Assembly (NCBI GenBank): GCA_008011715.2
Contig: CP136508.1
Location: 3,968,001-4,032,000, forward strand
Reading direction: 5' to 3'
DNA length: 64,000 bases
Source of the DNA: [Empedobacter] haloabium
Lineage (GTDB): Bacteria; Pseudomonadota; Gammaproteobacteria; Burkholderiales; Burkholderiaceae_D
Part shown: one piece after another, positions 44,096 to 51,637 of the stretch
Position numbering within the stretch: position 1 is the first letter of the stretch
Layout of the letters: every line of letters starts with the position of its first letter
The notes under the pieces: generated by a model
Seen by the model: only the letters and a program-made list of their open reading frames with translations
Databases searched by the model: none
Told to the model about the DNA's origin: nothing
Position numbers and translations under genes: made by a program

Positions 44096-44329
44096 ATGAG
44101 AGACAAAAAAGACAATGCGACCTTCGACCTGCCCGGCTTCGGCCCGGCGGCGCCGATGGAGCCGGAGCCGAAACGGCCGCCGGCGCCGCGCGTCCGCCGC
44201 GCCGCGCTGAAGCAGGAACAGATGGAACTGCTGGAACCGACCGATGCCACCGGCCTGCCGGTCTGGCAGCGCGACGACAACCTCGACCTCACGGGCCTGC
44301 CCGTCTGGTCCCAGGGCGACGTCCAGTAA
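44096..44329 (+). CDS. Small acidic/Pro-rich hypothetical protein (77 aa)
   Basis: No family recognised. The product is hydrophilic and probably unstructured. It contains a near-repeat: TDATGLPVWQRDDN and LDLTGLPVWSQGD share TGLPVW 16-17 residues apart. A basic patch (APRVRRAALKQEQ) precedes it. The repeated motif looks like a short linear binding element. It lies between the phosphoesterase and dbpA, on the same strand, after a terminator-like hairpin that might regulate it. Confidence 0.6.
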   Translation: MRDKKDNATFDLPGFGPAAPMEPEPKRPPAPRVRRAALKQEQMELLEPTDATGLPVWQRDDNLDLTGLPVWSQGDVQ

Positions 44330-44409
44330 CCCGGCGCGTCTCGCGCCACAACGCCTCGTGTCCGGCAGGTTTTGCTAGACTATCCTTTCACCCCTACCTC
44401 CCCGCCGCC

Positions 44410-45822
44410 ATGACCGCCACCGCCTTTGCCACCCTGCCCCTGCTTGATTCCTTCCTGGCGAACCTCGATTCGCTGGGCTACAAGACCATGACGCCGATCC
44501 AGGCCCAGAGCCTGCCGGCCGTGCTGGAAGGACGCGACCTGATCGCCCAGGCCAAGACGGGCAGCGGCAAGACCGCCGCGTTCGGCATCGGCCTGCTGCA
44601 CAAGCTGAACCCGGCCTGGTTCGCCACCCAGGCGCTGGTGCTGTGCCCCACGCGCGAGCTGGCCGACCAGGTGGCCAACGAGCTGCGCCGGCTGGCGCGC
44701 AGCGTCGGCAACGTCAAGGTGCTGGTGCTGACGGGCGGCGCGCCGATGCGGCCGCAGATCGCGTCGCTGGAGCATGGCGCCCACGTCGTGGTCGGCACGC
44801 CGGGCCGCATCCGCGACCATATCGGCCGCCAGACGATCGACCTGTCCACCGTGCAGACGCTGGTGCTGGACGAGGCCGACCGCATGACGGACATGGGCTT
44901 CTACGACGAGATCGCCGGCATCGTCAGCGCCTGCCCGAAGCGGCGCCAAACCCTGCTGTTCTCGGCGACCTATCCGGACGATATCCGCCAGGCCACCGAG
45001 GCCTTCCTGGCCGATCCGGTCGAGGTGACGGTCGAGGCGCAGCACGACAACAGCAAGATCGTGCAGCGCTTCTACGAGATCGGCTTCGACGAGCGCGACG
45101 CCGCTGTCGGCAAGCTGCTCAAGCACTACAAGCCGGCGTCCGCCATCGTGTTCTGCAATACCAAGGTGCACTGCCGCGAGCTGGTGGACGAGCTGCGCGC
45201 GCAGGGCTTTTCCGCGCTGGCCCTGTACGGCGAGCTGGAACAGCGCGAACGCGACGAGATCCTGGTGCTGTTCGCCAACCGCAGCTGCTCGATCCTGATC
45301 GCTACCGACGTGGCGGCGCGCGGCCTGGACATCCAGAACCTGGAAGCGGTGATCAATGCCGACGTGTCGAAGGATACCGAGGTGCACATCCACCGCATCG
45401 GCCGCACCGGCCGCGGCGACGAGCAGGGCCTGTCGCTGACCCTGTGCGCGCCGAACGAGAAGAAGTGGGTCAAGCTGATCGAGGAATACCAGGGCGCGCC
45501 GGTCGAATGGCACTCGCTGAAGGAACTGGACGACGACGAATACGCGCAGGGCGACGCGGCGCCGATGATGACCTTGTGCATCCTGGGCGGCAAGAAGGAC
45601 AAGCTGCGTCCCGGCGACGTGCTGGGCGCGCTGACCGGCGATGCGGGCCTCTTGAAGGAGCAGGTCGGCAAGATCAACGTGACGGAATTCCAGACCTATG
45701 TGGCGATCGACCGGCGCGTGGCGTACGACGCGTTCGCCAAGCTCAATGCCGCCAGCCGCCAGGGTGGGGATTTCGGCAGCTTCAAGGGGCGTAACTTCAA
45801 GATGCGGTTTATCGAGGTTTGA
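44410..45822 (+). CDS. dbpA: ATP-dependent RNA helicase DbpA
   Basis: DEAD-box helicase that acts in 50S assembly and is targeted to hairpin 92 of 23S rRNA. The 470-residue product has the Q-motif (MTPIQAQSLP), Walker A AKTGSGKT (48-55), DEAD (154-157), SAT (FSATYPDD) and motif VI HRIGRTGRG. The C-terminal 75 residues form the DbpA RNA-binding domain (MTLCILGGKKDKLRPGDVLGALTG, NVTEFQTYVAIDR), which separates it from RhlE-type helicases. It is convergent with the amidase gene across a palindromic repeat cluster. Confidence 0.96.
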   Translation: MTATAFATLPLLDSFLANLDSLGYKTMTPIQAQSLPAVLEGRDLIAQAKTGSGKTAAFGIGLLHKLNPAWFATQALVLCPTRELADQVANELRRLARSVGNVKVLVLTGGAPMRPQIASLEHGAHVVVGTPGRIRDHIGRQTIDLSTVQTLVLDEADRMTDMGFYDEIAGIVSACPKRRQTLLFSATYPDDIRQATEAFLADPVEVTVEAQHDNSKIVQRFYEIGFDERDAAVGKLLKHYKPASAIVFCNTKVHCRELVDELRAQGFSALALYGELEQRERDEILVLFANRSCSILIATDVAARGLDIQNLEAVINADVSKDTEVHIHRIGRTGRGDEQGLSLTLCAPNEKKWVKLIEEYQGAPVEWHSLKELDDDEYAQGDAAPMMTLCILGGKKDKLRPGDVLGALTGDAGLLKEQVGKINVTEFQTYVAIDRRVAYDAFAKLNAASRQGGDFGSFKGRNFKMRFIEV

Positions 45823-45845
45823 CGAGCCGTCGGCTGGTGATGCAT

Positions 45846-46033
45846 CGGGGTCTGTCCCCGCAGGGGACTGACCCCGAAGTTTGGCAGCGTTGCGTCGGAG
45901 CGAGAAAACTTCGTGTAAGCCTGCGACGTTCGCTGCTTGGGGTCTGTCCCTTCGGGACTGACCCCGGTTTTAATCGATACTTATGAGCCGCTGATAAAAA
46001 CCGGGGTCAGTCCCCGTTGGGGACAGACCCCAA
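45846..46033. repeat. Cluster of three GGGGTCAGTCCCC-family units
   Basis: Units lie at 45846-45876 (CGGGGTCTGTCCCC with GGGGACTGACCCCG), 45939-45967 and 46001-46033. The second and third are in opposite orders and share flanking GGTTTT and AAAACC, forming a larger inverted repeat over about 95 bp. The cluster occupies the gap between converging dbpA and the amidase gene. It closely matches 5110-5204 and 16404-16515. Confidence 0.9.
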
Positions 46034-46037
46034 GCCA

Positions 46038-47627
46038 TCAGACGTTGGTGGTGTTGATTGACGCCGCGAACGTCGGCGCCCGCCGCAGCAAGGTCGCCTG
46101 CTCGTACGCGTACGCCATCCCGATCAGCGCGGCCTCGCTCCAAGCACCGCCGACGAACGACAGCCCCACCGGCAGCCCATGCACCAGCCCCGCCGGAACC
46201 GTCACGTGCGGATAGCCCGCCACCGCCGCCGGCGAGGAGAAGCTGCCGCCGTAATGGTCGCCGTTGACGAAATCCGTCAGCCAGGCCGGCCCACCGGTCG
46301 GCGCCACCAGCGCGTCCAGCCGGTACTCGCGCAGCACCTTGTCGATGCCTTCCTCGCGCGCGTAACGCCGGCAGGTCGCCAGCGCGTCCAGATACTCCTT
46401 GCTGTCCAGGCCACCCTTGGCCTCGGATGCTTCCAGATGCTCCTGGCCGAAGTGGCGCAGCTCGCGCTGCGCGTGCTGGCGGTTGAAGGCGATGACGTCG
46501 GCCATCGTCCTCACGGGCGCGTTCGGTGCATAGCGGCGCAGGTAGTCGGCCAGGCCCGGCTTGAACTCGTGCAGCAGCACGGCGATCTCGGCGTTGCCGT
46601 ACTTGTCCGTATTCGGCACCTGCACGTCCACCAGTTCGGCGCCCTGCGCCTTCAGCACGGCCAGGGCCTGCTCGATGCGGGTGTCGACGTCGTCGTTGAG
46701 GCCGAAGAAGTTGCGGGCGATGCCGAGGCGCTTGCCGCGCAGCGCGTCGCGTTGCAGCGCCTGCGCGTAGCCCGTCGCCTTGCCGGCGCCCTCGCGCGTG
46801 GCGGCGTCCTCCGGATCCACGCCCGCCAGCGCGTCCAGCAGCAGCGCCGCGTCCGCGACCGTGCGCGTCATCGGCCCTGCCGTGTCCTGCGACGCCGCGA
46901 TGGGAATGATGCCGCTGCGGCTGACGAGGCCCAGCGTGGGCTTGATGCCGACCAGGCCGCAGATGGACGCGGGCGAGACGATGGAGCCGTCCGTTTCCGT
47001 GCCGACCGCCAGGGTGGCCAGGCTGGCCGCGATGGCGGCAGCGGAGCCGGAGCTGGAGCCGCTGCAGTTGCGGTCCAGCGCGTACGGATTGCGCGTCAGC
47101 CCGCCGCGGCCGCTCCAGCCGCTGGTCGACTGGGTCGAACGCATATTGGCCCATTCGCTGAGGTTGGTCTTGCCGAGGATTACGGCGCCAGCCGCGCGCA
47201 GGCGCTGCGTCACGAAAGCGTCGTGCGCCGCATGGCTGTCCGCCAGCGCCAGCGAACCGGCGGAGGTGCTCATCCTGTCCGCCGTGGCGATATTGTCCTT
47301 CAACAGCACGGGGATGCCGTGCAACGGTCCGCGCAGCTTGCCGGCGCGGCGTTCGCGGTCCAGTTCGCGCGCGATGCGCAGCGCTTCGGGATTGAGCTCG
47401 ATGATCGCATTGATGCGGGGACCGGCCTTGTCGATGCGGGCGATGCGGGCCAGGTATTGCGAGGCCAGGGCATGCGCCGTCAGCTTGTTCGCCGCCATCT
47501 GTGCCTGCTGCTGCATCACGCCGGCGTCCAGTATGCTGGCCGGCGCCGTCCGTCCCAGTGCGCCGCGCGCGATGGCGAGCGTGCCGCCCGCCGCCAGGCC
47601 CATCTTCACGAAATCCCTGCGCTCCAT
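46038..47627 (-). CDS. Exported amidase-signature-family hydrolase
   Basis: A 529-residue amidase. The N-terminus ERRDFVKMGLAAGGTLAIARGALG is a twin-arginine signal. The Ser-cis-Ser-Lys triad fits Lys110 (IPVLLKDN), a Ser in GSSSGSAAA (190-198) and the nucleophile Ser215 (TETDGSIVSP). The substrate may be a peptide, aryl or fatty amide and cannot be specified. GGAGG lies four bases before the ATG. It is a single gene, convergent with dbpA and followed by a palindromic repeat only five bases from its stop. Confidence 0.9.
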   Translation of the reverse strand: MERRDFVKMGLAAGGTLAIARGALGRTAPASILDAGVMQQQAQMAANKLTAHALASQYLARIARIDKAGPRINAIIELNPEALRIARELDRERRAGKLRGPLHGIPVLLKDNIATADRMSTSAGSLALADSHAAHDAFVTQRLRAAGAVILGKTNLSEWANMRSTQSTSGWSGRGGLTRNPYALDRNCSGSSSGSAAAIAASLATLAVGTETDGSIVSPASICGLVGIKPTLGLVSRSGIIPIAASQDTAGPMTRTVADAALLLDALAGVDPEDAATREGAGKATGYAQALQRDALRGKRLGIARNFFGLNDDVDTRIEQALAVLKAQGAELVDVQVPNTDKYGNAEIAVLLHEFKPGLADYLRRYAPNAPVRTMADVIAFNRQHAQRELRHFGQEHLEASEAKGGLDSKEYLDALATCRRYAREEGIDKVLREYRLDALVAPTGGPAWLTDFVNGDHYGGSFSSPAAVAGYPHVTVPAGLVHGLPVGLSFVGGAWSEAALIGMAYAYEQATLLRRAPTFAASINTTNV

Positions 47628-47684
47628 CCCGCCTCCGTTATCGATAACGCTGCAAGAATAGCAGTGTTAGGCAAATACAAAGCG

Positions 47685-47716
47685 AAAAAAAACGCTGCCG
47701 AAGCAGCGTTTTTTTA
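47685..47716 (-). terminator. Intrinsic terminator of efp
   Basis: On the minus strand, AACGCTGC pairs with GCAGCGTT around a four-base loop and is followed by eight T residues. Its left-hand A tract suggests it also works for plus-strand transcripts. It starts 18 bp after the efp stop codon. Confidence 0.92.
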
Positions 47717-47733
47717 GTGACACGAAGCGGTGA

Positions 47734-48309
47734 TCAGTTACGGATGACGCGCTTGTATTCGTTGGTACGGGTGTCGATTTCGATCATGTCGTCCTGCGAC
47801 ACGAACAGCGGCACCTGCACGGTGTGGCGCTTCGATTCGATCGCGTTTTCGATCTTGGCTTCCTTCAGGACGTTGCCCGAGGTGTTGCCCTTGACGGCCG
47901 GCTCCGAGTACACCACCTGGCGCACGATCGTGGTCGGCAGCTCGACCGAGATGGCCTTGCCGTCGTAGAAGACAGCTTCGCATTCCATGCCGTCCTTCAG
48001 GTAGTTCAGCGCATCGCCCAGGTTTTCTTCTTCGATTTCGTACTGGTTGTATTCCTGGTCCATGAACACGTACAGCGGATCGGCGAAGTACGAGTAGGTC
48101 ACCGGCTTCTTGTCCAGCACGACCACGTCGAACTTGTCGTCGCCGCGGAACACGTTTTCCAGCGGCGCGTTCGTCAGAAGATTCTTCATCTTCCACTTGT
48201 AGGTGAAGCCCGTGCGGCTCGAACCGTTGACGTCGGAACGCAGCACGATGAATGGCTTGGCGTCAACCATGATGATGTTGCCAACACGAATTTCTTTTGC
48301 GGGTTTCAT
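47734..48309 (-). CDS. efp: Elongation factor P (Arg32 type)
   Basis: Relieves ribosomes stalled at polyproline stretches. The 191-residue product has the KOW-like N-domain ([21 protein letters not shown]) and two OB domains, ending in [13 protein letters not shown]. The tip of the first-domain loop reads NGSSRTGF with Arg at position 32, the residue rhamnosylated in the EarP pathway, rather than the Lys34 of the EpmA pathway. The modifying enzyme gene earP lies 70 bp upstream on the same strand. A strong terminator follows. Confidence 0.98.
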   Translation of the reverse strand: MKPAKEIRVGNIIMVDAKPFIVLRSDVNGSSRTGFTYKWKMKNLLTNAPLENVFRGDDKFDVVVLDKKPVTYSYFADPLYVFMDQEYNQYEIEEENLGDALNYLKDGMECEAVFYDGKAISVELPTTIVRQVVYSEPAVKGNTSGNVLKEAKIENAIESKRHTVQVPLFVSQDDMIEIDTRTNEYKRVIRN

Positions 48310-48379
48310 AAGAGAGAGTGTCTACACTAAAAAATGGGTTGCAGTAACCGCCCATCATACCATGTTATGTTGGCGCCGC

Positions 48380-49540
48380 CTACCGCAGCGACCGCGCGAA
48401 ATGCAGCAGGTTCGCTGCCAGGTCGCCGATTTCCAACATGCGATTTTCCCAATCCCGAGCACGCGCCAGCAAACCATCCCGATCACACTGGAATGCCGTC
48501 CATAATTCGGCCCAGCCACCCTCTTCCGTATTATCTTTGACAGCGGCGCCATTCCAGCGCAATGACAAATCGGCCAGGCTGGCTATATCCGGGCAATAGC
48601 GCTGCAGGAACGCGCGCAGTTTTTTATGGTGCAGGTTGTCGTCCTGCGGATAGATGTGCCAGACAAACGGGCGACCCGCCCATTGCGCCCGCACGAAGGA
48701 ATCTTCGCCGCGCACGAAATTGACGTCGCAGGCCCACAGCAGCCGGTCGTAATCGGGCTGTGGCACGAATGGCAGCACGCGTACCGTCAGCGCGCCGCGG
48801 GTCGCCACAGCGCCCGCAGTGGCGGGCCCGCCCAGGAATGCCTCGACCGCATCGGTGGCGACACCCTCCGGCACGAAACAAGCGACCGGCGCCTGGCCTT
48901 GTTGCCAGCAGTCGAGCAGCGCCGACACGGGTGCATGACGATAGCAGAACAGCGATACCTTCAGCGCCGCCTGCTCGGCGGTGGTGATACCGAGGCCGGA
49001 CAGGAATGCGGCAGCCGCGGCCGGGTCCGCCTGAAAACGCGTGCGCTCATCCAGCAAATCCCGCTCGCGCAGCAGGCCGCCCGTCTTGTCCGTAAAACCG
49101 GGGAAGTAGAAATACTTGGTCAACGGCAGGCGCGGGTGCATCGACGGCAGCGTGTGACAGCCCTCTACCCACTCCTCCGCCGTCAGCCCCTCCAGGTTCA
49201 GCCAGACGCTCTTGCGCTCGCACTGCGCCATTGCCTCCACGTAGCCGGGCGGGATGTCGACGGCGAAGAATTCGATGACGATGTCCGCCACGTCCGCCGG
49301 CGTGAACGCGCCATCCTGGCCAGCCCAGTGCCGCACCAGCACGCCCTCGGCCTGTTGGCTGGCGGCCGCGGCATCGACGCCCGGGCAGATGCGGGCAAAG
49401 CTGTGCAGGTCGTCCACCCACAGCGTGACCTGCACGCCGTGTTCGCGCACGAGTTGGCGCGCCAGGCGCCAGCAGATGCCGATGTCGCCATAGTTGTCGA
49501 CGACTTTGCAGAAGATGGCGAGCGTGGTGGGGTTGGACAT
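48380..49540 (-). CDS. earP: EF-P arginine-32 rhamnosyltransferase EarP
   Basis: Transfers rhamnose from dTDP-beta-L-rhamnose to Arg32 of EF-P, a modification needed for EF-P function. The 386-residue GT-B-type enzyme has the family's N-terminal FCKVVDNYGDIGICWRLA with Asp15 and Asp19 (acceptor/catalytic), a Glu-rich donor site NFVRGEDSFVRAQWAGRPFVWHIYP, and YFPGFTDKTGGLLRE. It lies directly upstream of efp, and the pairing confirms both calls. The tRNA-Glu terminator follows at its 5' side. Confidence 0.97.
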   Translation of the reverse strand: MSNPTTLAIFCKVVDNYGDIGICWRLARQLVREHGVQVTLWVDDLHSFARICPGVDAAAASQQAEGVLVRHWAGQDGAFTPADVADIVIEFFAVDIPPGYVEAMAQCERKSVWLNLEGLTAEEWVEGCHTLPSMHPRLPLTKYFYFPGFTDKTGGLLRERDLLDERTRFQADPAAAAAFLSGLGITTAEQAALKVSLFCYRHAPVSALLDCWQQGQAPVACFVPEGVATDAVEAFLGGPATAGAVATRGALTVRVLPFVPQPDYDRLLWACDVNFVRGEDSFVRAQWAGRPFVWHIYPQDDNLHHKKLRAFLQRYCPDIASLADLSLRWNGAAVKDNTEEGGWAELWTAFQCDRDGLLARARDWENRMLEIGDLAANLLHFARSLR

Positions 49541-49560
49541 GGGCGCAATGACGAGGAAAA

Positions 49561-49592
49561 CAAAAAAGCCGCGCTGGAAACCAGGCGGCTTG
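49561..49592 (-). terminator. Terminator of the tRNA-Glu pair
   Basis: On the minus strand, AAGCCGCCTGG pairs with CCAGCGCGGCTT (one bulge) around TTT and runs into TTTTTT. It starts 12 bp after the end of the left tRNA-Glu gene. Confidence 0.85.
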
Positions 49593-49604
49593 ATTGGTTG
49601 ACTT

Positions 49605-49680
49605 TGGCGTCCCCACGGGGATTCGAACCCCGGTACTCACCGTGAAAGGGTGATGTCCTAGGCCTCTAGACGATGGGGAC
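49605..49680 (-). tRNA. tRNA-Glu (UUC), copy 1
   Basis: 76-nt cloverleaf with encoded CCA. The acceptor is GTCCCCA/TGGGGAC, anticodon loop CTTTCAC with TTC, T-loop GTTCGAATC. Identical to four further copies in the window. It forms a pair with copy 2, 37 bp away, ahead of a terminator. Confidence 0.97.
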
Positions 49681-49717
49681 CCGGACTCTTCTACATGTTG
49701 ACGTCGCATCTGCGACC

Positions 49718-49793
49718 TGGCGTCCCCACGGGGATTCGAACCCCGGTACTCACCGTGAAAGGGTGATGTCCTAGGCCTCTAGACGATGGGGAC
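49718..49793 (-). tRNA. tRNA-Glu (UUC), copy 2
   Basis: Identical 76-nt sequence to copy 1, with encoded CCA and TTC anticodon. It is the first gene of the Glu-Glu pair and lies 111 bp after the end of the cytochrome oxidase operon, transcribed in the same direction. Confidence 0.97.
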
Positions 49794-49904
49794 GTCGTAA
49801 AAGCGTGCGCGCATTATAGCACCGGGGCTGTAGGCGTTACAAGGGCGAAACGTATGCCGCCCCGCAATACGTTTTGCCCTGATAGCCTGTCGGCATCGGC
49901 ACGC

Positions 49905-50243
49905 TTAACGAAAGTACAGCATGCGCGCCGTGAACACGTAATCCGATTCCAGCACCATCAAGCCCGCCAGGACGAGCAGCGCGGCGGGCGGGACCACGAC
50001 CACGCAGATCAGCACCAAACGCTCCCAGCGCAGATGCATGAACACGGCGACGATCAGCCCGGCCTTGGCCAGCATCAGGGCCACGATCAGTGTCCAGCGC
50101 AGCGCGCCCTGCAGCTGGAACACGTCCACCATATAGGACAACGCGCTGAGCAGGAACAGCAGGCCCCATATCTTGAAGTACAGGCCCAGCGGGTGCTGCT
50201 GATGCGCATCGGCAGCTGGCACGGCTTCGGTCGCTGTACTCAT
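49905..50243 (-). CDS. Cytochrome c oxidase subunit IV-type protein
   Basis: A 112-residue protein with three hydrophobic helices (YFKIWGLLFLLSALSYMVDV, LIVALMLAKAGLIVAVFMHL, LVLICVVVVPPAALLVLAGLMVL), the pattern of prokaryotic CoxIV/CyoD-like subunits. MHLRWE after the second helix is typical. It is the last gene of the oxidase operon, 11 bp after the subunit III gene, with GGAGG before the ATG. It probably stabilises the complex. Confidence 0.88.
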   Translation of the reverse strand: MSTATEAVPAADAHQQHPLGLYFKIWGLLFLLSALSYMVDVFQLQGALRWTLIVALMLAKAGLIVAVFMHLRWERLVLICVVVVPPAALLVLAGLMVLESDYVFTARMLYFR

Positions 50244-50254
50244 CGCCCCTCCCG

Positions 50255-50962
50255 TCACCACAGGTAGAACAACGCGAAGATGAAAACCCACACCAGATCG
50301 ACGAAGTGCCAGTACAGGCCGGCGATCTCGACGATATCGTAATTGCCGGTGCTCTCGTAGCGGCCCGCCAGCACGCGCCGGGCGACGACCAGCAGGTAGA
50401 TCACGCCAGCCGTCACGTGCATGCCGTGGAATCCCGTGATCATGAAGAAGCTGGCACCGAACTGGGCCGACCCCATCGGATTGCCCCACGGCCGCACCCC
50501 TTCGGCAATGAGCTTGCTCCATTCGAATGCCTGCATGCCGACGAACAGCGCGCCGAACGCCGCCGTGGTCATCATCAGCGCGGCGCAGCGGCCCCGTTCG
50601 CGCCGATAGGCATAGTTGACGGCCAGCGCCATTGTGCCGCTGCTCGTGATCAGTACGAAGGTCATGACGGCGATCAGGATCAGCGGCAAGTGTTGGCCGG
50701 CAATCGTCAGCGCGAACACTTCGCTCGGATTGGGCCATGGCGTGGTGGCGGCGATGCGCACCGACATATAGCCCGTCAGGAAGCTGCCGAAGATGAAGGT
50801 ATCGCTGAGCAGGAAGATCCACATCATCGCCTTGCCCCACGATACGCGGAACATCTGGCGGTCGCCCGCCAGGTCCGCAGCCAGGCCGTGCCAGCCACCC
50901 TGCCCTTCGCCGGCACTCGCCTGCGGCGCTTGCCCTGCCGTCGTGGCGCCATCACCGCCCAT
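50255..50962 (-). CDS. Cytochrome c oxidase subunit III
   Basis: A 235-residue subunit III with about six to seven transmembrane helices. Family hallmarks are FLLSDTFIFGSFLTGYMSVR, FEWSKLIAEGVRPWGNPMGSAQFGASFFMITGFHGMHVTAGVIYLL and the terminal YWHFVDLVWVFIFALFYLW. Subunit III supports proton uptake and stability of the oxidase. The ATG has GGGAGG upstream and is four bases from the end of the preceding subunit-III-like gene. It is the second subunit-III-type protein in the operon and the more canonical one. Confidence 0.93.
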   Translation of the reverse strand: MGGDGATTAGQAPQASAGEGQGGWHGLAADLAGDRQMFRVSWGKAMMWIFLLSDTFIFGSFLTGYMSVRIAATTPWPNPSEVFALTIAGQHLPLILIAVMTFVLITSSGTMALAVNYAYRRERGRCAALMMTTAAFGALFVGMQAFEWSKLIAEGVRPWGNPMGSAQFGASFFMITGFHGMHVTAGVIYLLVVARRVLAGRYESTGNYDIVEIAGLYWHFVDLVWVFIFALFYLW

Positions 50963-50965
50963 GGC

Positions 50966-51637
50966 TCACCTCCCGCCGATGCCGACGGCGGCGCAGAAGT
51001 CCTGCACCAGCCCGGGCGTTACACGGAACAACAGCGTGAACAGCGCCAGCCACAGTATCAGCAGCAGGTGCCAGTACTGGCTGCACAGTGACACGCGCGT
51101 GCGCGCTGGCCCGGCATCGCCCGGACCAGCGCGCCCGCAGCCAGGCTGCCCCATGACGAGCACGGCCGCGACGATGCCACCGGCTACGTGCAGACCGTGC
51201 AGGCCGGTCAGCATATAGAAGAACCCGGCGCCCGGGCTGGCAGCGGGCGCGTAGCCCTGCGCGGCCAGGACCCGCCATGCACTCAGCTGGCTGAGCACGA
51301 ACGCCAGCGCGCACAGCAGGCCCAACAGGCACCACCGTTGCGTCGCCACGGCGCGCCAACTTGCGATCTGCCACGCCACGCTGGCGCCGGCCAACAGCGC
51401 GGTGGACAGCCACAGCTGCCACGGCACCGCCGGCGGCGCGCGCCAGTCGCCATAGCCGATCCGCATCATGTAGGCGATGCCGAACAACAGGAACAGCATG
51501 CAGACGACGACCATGAACGTCCACAGCCCTACCTGCGCGGCACTGTGGCGCGCCACGCCGCCCCACTCGCCCGTGGCGGGCTGGAACGGCGCCGGACGCA
51601 GCGCCGGCGTCAGTGCGGACAACAGCGCGGCCTTCAT
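50966..51637 (-). CDS. Second cytochrome c oxidase subunit III-like protein
   Basis: A 223-residue membrane protein related to subunit III: FFYMLTGLHGLHVAGGIVAAVL and QYWHLLLILWLALFTLLF near the C-terminus match the family, preceded by helices such as VGLWTFMVVVCMLFLLFGIAYMMRIGYGDWRAPP. It is more divergent than the neighbouring copy. Its ATG at 51637 overlaps the coxA stop as ATGA. Tandem subunit-III genes are known in the CoxMNOP-type oxidases; that this is such a complex is an inference. Confidence 0.85.
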   Translation of the reverse strand: MKAALLSALTPALRPAPFQPATGEWGGVARHSAAQVGLWTFMVVVCMLFLLFGIAYMMRIGYGDWRAPPAVPWQLWLSTALLAGASVAWQIASWRAVATQRWCLLGLLCALAFVLSQLSAWRVLAAQGYAPAASPGAGFFYMLTGLHGLHVAGGIVAAVLVMGQPGCGRAGPGDAGPARTRVSLCSQYWHLLLILWLALFTLLFRVTPGLVQDFCAAVGIGGR

